Shown here: positions 58,668 to 64,000 of the stretch, in pieces
How positions within the stretch are numbered: position 1 is the stretch's first letter
How the letters are laid out: the number at the start of each line of letters is the position of its first letter
Assembly: GCF_963583255.1 (NCBI RefSeq)
Contig: NC_084819.1
Coordinates: 14,071,259-14,135,258 of the forward strand
Source of the DNA: Pyrus communis
Lineage: Eukaryota > Streptophyta > Magnoliopsida > Rosales > Rosaceae
DNA: 64,000 nt
Direction of reading: 5' to 3'
Notes under the pieces: generated by a model
What the model was told of the DNA's origin: nothing
What the model saw: only the letters and a program-made list of their open reading frames with translations
The model's database searches: none
Made by a program: the position numbers and the translations under genes

Positions 58668-60407
58668 ATATTTCATTTTAAATAGTTAAGACCTTATTTA
58701 AGTAACGTTTAACCATGACTGTAAGTCGGCTAGAATTGTTTGAGTTTGACTCGTGTTCAGCTCAATTTTATTTCGTTCAAGCTTGGTTAGTAAGTTAAGT
58801 GAGTCGAACTTGAACAAAATATTAGATTCGTTAAAAAAATGAGTTGAGTTTGAACTTGGGTATGTTCGGCTCACAAAGCTAATGAGCAAAGCAAAACCAA
58901 TTAAAATATCATGGTTAATTTACAAACAAGCTTGAGCTTAAAAAAAGTTATCTTAGCCAAACTTGAACTTATGATTACGATTGTTTTCCGAGTTTAGGTA
59001 CCTTAATATTCACCTTAACTCACGATTGTTTTCCAAGTTTAAGTACCTTGTTATTCGCCTTGACTCGGCTTATTCACACTCCTACTACATTTAACATGAA
59101 TCTTAAAGTATTTTAACATGAATCTAAAGTATTGAATTCTAACTTCAAATCTACTTATCCTAAACTTTAAAATGAGGCCTTTTTTTTTTTTTTTTTTTTT
59201 TTAACACAATATAATATCAATTGGTAAGAGAATTGCCCGGGTCCTTGGTACCCACATCTACTTTCTTTTTTTTCTTTGGTTAAAATTAAATCTTGGAACT
59301 CACTTGATTGCAAGGGATTTTGGATTACTCGAATTTAAGATTTTAGCCTCATAAATTATTATTTGTACATCAAAATTCAAAAGTAAAAAGATCAAGTACC
59401 AAACAAAAACAGAACAACCAACCACTACAGAGGGGCTCAATACTTAAGAATGAATTTTAGGTTTATATTCAATGCACCACGTTCTTCTGAAGCTGGTGAA
59501 TCGTACAATAGTGATCAGCAAAACGTTGAAATGTTTCATGAGTCTTTCTCAACCTTAAAGGAATGAATTGCCGTTGCAAATCCATCAACTAACTCTCTTT
59601 AAAAACAAAAAACCAAAAAGAAAGCAAAAATAGAACAACCCAACGGATTTGACTATTTTTTTTTTAATTTAAACTTAAATAGTATATGAAGAAAATTAAT
59701 CGCATAATATACGATAAACACAAAAATACGAGAATCTCATGGATCCGGAGATCAACCTCTTCCCAACCCAAATCCTTCATAATCCGACATCGATGAGACC
59801 TCTCAGGCTACAGTGCTGAACCCCGTACCAAAAAGTCAAAAGCAAACCAAAGATTGTATCATATTTTATTATTTTTTGCAAAAGTTAAAAATGTTATCAA
59901 TATCAAGTGTTCAAAACAAATTTAAACTTCGATAAGTGGCACAACTATTGAATTTCCCTAATTGTTACAACATCATCTAATACAGTGTATATGTACAACC
60001 CTTTTACTTAAGTCACTTTCCTCGGGCTGGTTCTAAGAACTTGAGAGTCCTATACGAGCTTTCGAAGTAGGATTCTAGACTTCTTTGACCTTCGATCATT
60101 TGTACATTGATATGTATAATAAAGAATTCGTTAATTCTGCAACAAATATCATTAAAAATTAATATATACAATCATTACTTAAATATTACACTTCGCGCGT
60201 TTTTTGACTCAAATATAGTAATGAAGTTTACAAAATCTAATATTTCAACCAATTTTTTTTAATTAATAAAATAGTTAATCCTTTCAATCTTTCTTGTGAC
60301 ATAGTTGATCGAAGATAAGATTTGATCAACTTAGTGAAAAACTTCTTTTTGCAAAGGCAACTGTAACTGGAATGGTTAACAGAATTTTATAAGCAACCCA
60401 TGCATTT
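58668..60407. repeat. Large direct duplication, copy A
   Basis: It matches 61389-63043 block by block: TTCAGCTCAATTTTATTTC (58757 / 61474), GAATTGCCCGGGTCCTTGGT (59230), TCGGACATCGATG-type site (59782), CTCAGGCTACAGTGCTGAAC (59801), TTGATATGTATAATAAAGAA (60108) and GTTAACAGAATTTTATAAGC. No coding sequence recognised. Confidence 0.8.
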
Positions 60408-61388
60408 GGGAAACAACTATCTATTTGTCTCAGATATTTCAACACTTCCATTGCAAAATTTATTTCATTCGGCAAAGTTTATCTCAAAATTCTTAACTTT
60501 AGAAATAAGTTTTTCCTATTAATATCAGAATGCTCACCATGTGATGACCGAGAGAGTAGATTGATACTTTTAGAGAAAACGAGGAGAGAAAGCAAATGGG
60601 GCTGTATCGAGAAAAAACACTATCATTTTGATTTTTAAATTTAATTAAATTTGAAAGAGTAAAATTATATTACATGTAGGTGAGCGAAAAGAAAAAAATA
60701 GTAATTTTTTTTTTTTTTTTGGTGAAAAATTACATTATTGCTTATCGTTTTATATTTGATATTTCTTATTGAATTTAAATTGTAAATTTTTTTATATGTA
60801 TAATAAAAAAAATTGGAGCCCCTCCTGAGAGATGACTCTAGGCAGGCGCATACTTCGGCTACTCTCAAGGCCGGCTCTAATTTTCCTCACAAAGACAAAA
60901 GACAACGCCAATTTAATATAGATAATATTGCTACGCGCGTGCACGACTACACATTTTTTTAATTACATTATTGCTAATCCATTATGAAGCTAAGCCCACC
61001 CCTCCCCCCCCTTAATGTAGATAATATCGTTTGTTCAAAAAAAAAAAATATTAATCATTTGACAACTAATAGAATCACATTATTTTTATAACCAGCATTA
61101 CGCGCCTCTTAAAATGTTTTGAACTTGTTTAAAAATAGAGAAAATAATATTTAATAAACAACTGATTAAATCGCATTATTGTTAGCCCATTGTGAGATAC
61201 TAATTAAAAAAAACTGTACAAAAAAAATTATTATAAAAAAAAATATTGTTTATATGACAAAAATACCCCTGCATTATTTTGCATTGTTTCTGAATTTTTT
61301 TTTTTTGGGGGGGCTTTTTTCTCCCATTATTTTTGGTGAAGCCCGTGACCCCAAATGAACTTTCGGCTTTATATAGTAGTATAGATAT
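60408..61388. other. Spacer between the duplicated blocks, with SINE-like relics
   Basis: GCTAATCCATTATGAAGCTAAGCCCACCCC with GATAATATCGTTTGTTCAAA and an A run (60970-61050) resembles the SINE type at 30190. A second relic (TTGTTAGCCCATTGTGAG) is near 61180. A GACTCTAGGCAGGCGCATAC..TTCGGCTACTCTCAAGGCCG sequence (60835-60880) recurs near 63287-63330 (GACCCTAGGCAAACGCCTAC..TTTGGCTATTCTCATGGCTG). Confidence 0.5.
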
Positions 61389-63043
61389 ATCATTTTAAAT
61401 GGTTAATACCTTATTTAAATAAGGCTTAACCAGGATCGTAAATCGGCTAGGATTGTTTGTGTTTGATCCGTGTTCAGCTCAATTTTATTTCATTCAAGCT
61501 TGATAGTAAATTAAGTGAGCCGAGCTTGAACAAAATATTAGATTCGTTAAAAAAATTAGTTGAGCTTGAGCTTATGTTTGCCTCACAAAACTAATAAGTA
61601 GAGCAAAACCAATTAAAATATCATGTTTAATTTACAAATAGGCTTGAGCTTAAAAAAGTCACCTTAGCCAAATTTGAGCTTTTGATTACAATTTTTTTCC
61701 AAGTTTAAGTATCTTGATATTCGTCTTGACTTGGTTTATTCACACTTCTACTACATTTAACGTGAATCTTAAGTACTAAATTCTAACTTCAAATCTTCTT
61801 GTCCTAAATTTTAAAATGAGTTTTTTTTTAACACAATATAAAATAATTGGATAAGGGAATTGCCCGAGTCCTTGGTACCCACATCTACATTTTGTTTTTT
61901 TGGTTAAAATTAAATCTTGGAACTCATTTGATTTGCAAGGGATTTTGGATTACTCGAATTTTAGATTTTAACCTCGTAAATTATTATTTGTCCATCACAA
62001 TTCTGAAGTAAAAAGCTCAAGTAGCAAACAAAAACAAACAACCAACAACCAAAGGGTAGCCCTCACTTCTTGAGTTTTATTTTTGGCGCTGGTAAATCGC
62101 ATAATGATGGTTAGAAAAAAGTTGAAATGCCTCTATGAGTCTTCTCCCCCCAAAACAGTAAATTACCGTAACGAATCTACCAACTGGTTTCCTTAAAAGA
62201 AAAAAGAAAAAAACAGAACAACCCAACGCCCAATCATCCACAATTCGACATCGATGTGGAATGAGGATCCTCATTGTGAGGATTTCAATGATCCTCAAAT
62301 AATGTTTATTCATTATATATCGTGCGGTTAGTTTTCTTCATATATTATTCATGTTTAATTTTAAAAATAAGTATTTAAAATAATTTCTGATCGCACTATA
62401 TGCGATGAATGAATACAATTTGAAGATCCGGAGAGGATCCTCATTCATTGATGCGACCTCTCAAGCTACAGTGCTGAACTACATACCAAAAAGTCAAAAA
62501 GAAACCAAAGATTGTATCGTATTTCTGCAAAAGTAAAAAATGTTATCAAGTATCAAGTGCTCAAAACAAATTTAAACTTCAGTACGTGTCACAACTATTG
62601 ATTTTTAATTGTTAGAACATCATCTAAGACAATGATATGTACAACCCTTTACTTAAGTCAATTTCCTCTGGCTGGTTCTCAGAAATTGAGAGTTCAAAGT
62701 AGGATCTTAAATTTCTCTGACTTTCGATTCTTTGTGTATTGATATGTACAATAAAGAACTCGCTAAATACATAAAAAATTTATTTTTGCATCAAATATCC
62801 TTAAAAAATAAAATATACAAACATTACTTAAATATTTTCTTCTCGCGTTTTTAGACTCAAATGTACTAATGAAGTTTACGAAATATAAGTTTTCAACCAA
62901 TTCTTTTTTAATTGATAAAATAGTTAATCCTTTTTCAATCTTTCTTGAGATGTAGTTGATAGAAGATAAAATTTGATCAACTTTATGCAAAGGCAACTGT
63001 AATTGGAATGGTTAACAAAATTATATAAGCAACTCATGCATAT
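61389..63043. repeat. Large direct duplication, copy B (with an additional MITE)
   Basis: Colinear with 58668-60407, with substitutions and small indels throughout. It includes a 191-bp MITE at 62258-62448 that copy A lacks at the matching point (after ACATCGATG). No gene. Confidence 0.8.
62258..62448. mobile_element. MITE with GAGGATCC inverted ends in copy B
   Basis: Starts AATGAGGATCCTCATTGTGA and ends GAGGATCCTCATT, exact inverted ends. Flanks CATCGATG and CATTGATG suggest an 8-bp duplication with a mismatch. The core ATATATCGTGCGGTTAGTTT and CGCACTATATGCGATGAATG parallels the MITE-like unit at 12722-12913 and a partial one near 59690-59760. Confidence 0.75.
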
Positions 63044-64000
63044 GGTTAACAAAATTATCTTAGATCTTAGTCGTTGGATTCAATGAATTTACAAATATAA
63101 AACTAAAAACAAAAATACACATATATAGTGCGTCAACCCCACTAATCTAGGGGAATCTTGGGCTAAATTTGCCCCTAAAATAAGTTTTGGGTTAAAACTC
63201 ATATTTGCCCTATTGAAGCAAGTTGGGGTAAGTTTAGAATCTAAATTTTGAGTTTTACTTCAAGGGTTGGAGTAGGTCTGAGTGAGGACCCTAGGCAAAC
63301 GCCTACTTTGGCTATTCTCATGGCTGGTGTTGGGGCCCAAAAATGTCAACACACCAATCCAACCAAGCCTCAAGGCCCAATTGTCATGCAAAGCCTTCAT
63401 TCAAGCCCAAACACATGCCAAGGTGCAGGATCGATAAGGAATCTATTTACAAACATGTCATGCCACGGTAATGAAGTTGGATATTTACATAAATCACGCC
63501 ATGCTCATGTCTATTCATCACAACAAGCTTCCTCATGCTAGTCACTATTCATGCTAAGCCCAAGTCACATATTTGAGGCTTGTCAAGTGAACTGTTGTGG
63601 ATGGTTACGAAAGGTTATTAGGCCTACACGGAATCGAGGTTATGGAAGACTTTGGGCTGCTTAAGGACCATGGATCCAAGCCCATACCTTTGCATTTCAC
63701 ACATGCAACATTGAGAGAGAACTAGCCTAGTTTACCATTTTTCCCTAGCAAGCTAATTTTCTTAGTTAGGACTAAACTATATTCCTTTATTAAATGTATG
63801 TTAAACCCAACAAGTTAGGCATTTAATGCTGACTTTCCCTTCCCAACTTGCATAGACAACCAACGCACGAAAGCCATAAGGCGCACTACCAGAAGTAGCG
63901 CCTATGGAAGGCTGGCCTGAGAAAGCTGTGTCTTAGGAAAAAGCAGAATGCAGGTCTCAACAGTGCAGCTACATTACACCAAAAGGGAAATAGTAAGAGG
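63044..64000. other. Window edge: probable start of another LTR element
   Basis: At 63328 TGTTGGGGCCCAAAAATGTC looks like the 5' edge of an LTR, and sequence of similar composition continues to the end (GGCTGGCCTGAGAAAGC near 63910). The other boundary is outside the window. The stretch before it (63120-63320) has GGGCTAAATTTGCCCC-like hairpin sequence, perhaps a MITE. ORF 63248-63541 is not supported as a gene. Confidence 0.35.

Overview
The window is nuclear DNA of a flowering plant. Genes carry GT-AG introns with plant-type exon structures, and most of the sequence is plant transposable elements, often nested. A Cassandra-type TRIM with a 5S-rRNA-like LTR, the AKR4C cluster and the overall style suggest a woody rosid, perhaps Rosaceae (apple/pear type). 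That placement is inference.

Intact host genes (exons assembled by hand, frames checked by arithmetic): a CASP-like membrane protein on the minus strand (3269-4546, 3 exons, 155 aa); three AKR4C-type aldo-keto reductases on the plus strand, each with 7 exons of near-identical structure (13199-15854, 315 aa; 22972-25521, 315 aa; 46797-48887, 317 aa); and a bifunctional delta-1-pyrroline-5-carboxylate synthetase on the minus strand (50857-56168, 20 exons, 727 aa). Broken host genes: a wall-associated-kinase-like fragment (1637-2508), an AKR relic between AKR copies 1 and 2 (16698-17284), and a first exon resembling a mitochondrial p32/MAM33 protein (26965-27218).

Layout. 1-1.6 kb: decayed Copia pol. 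1.6-4.6 kb: kinase pseudogene, CASP-like gene. 5.1-11.8 kb: three stacked elements, namely a 961-bp TIR element, a hAT-like element directly abutting it, and a 4.6-kb giant inverted repeat inside the hAT-like element. 13-25.5 kb: AKR1, AKR relic, a young Copia element (17590-22371) and AKR2. 27-34.5 kb: p32 fragment, 5'-truncated LINE, SINE-like and MITE sequences, minus-strand Gypsy-type remnant. 34.5-43.2 kb: CACTA-like sequence containing a Cassandra TRIM, whose 3' LTR holds a hAT-like element, which in turn carries eight tandem 338-bp repeats; a second related element follows with the array inverted. 46-56 kb: AKR3 and P5CS. 57-63 kb: AT-rich intergenic DNA with a roughly 1.7-kb direct duplication, one copy holding an extra MITE. 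The window ends in what looks like the start of another LTR element.

The AKRs (NADPH-dependent carbonyl/aldose reduction) and P5CS (proline synthesis) both belong to stress and osmolyte metabolism, but nothing in the sequence shows joint regulation. The most distinctive material is the nested transposon archaeology: target-site duplications let the order of insertion be read directly.
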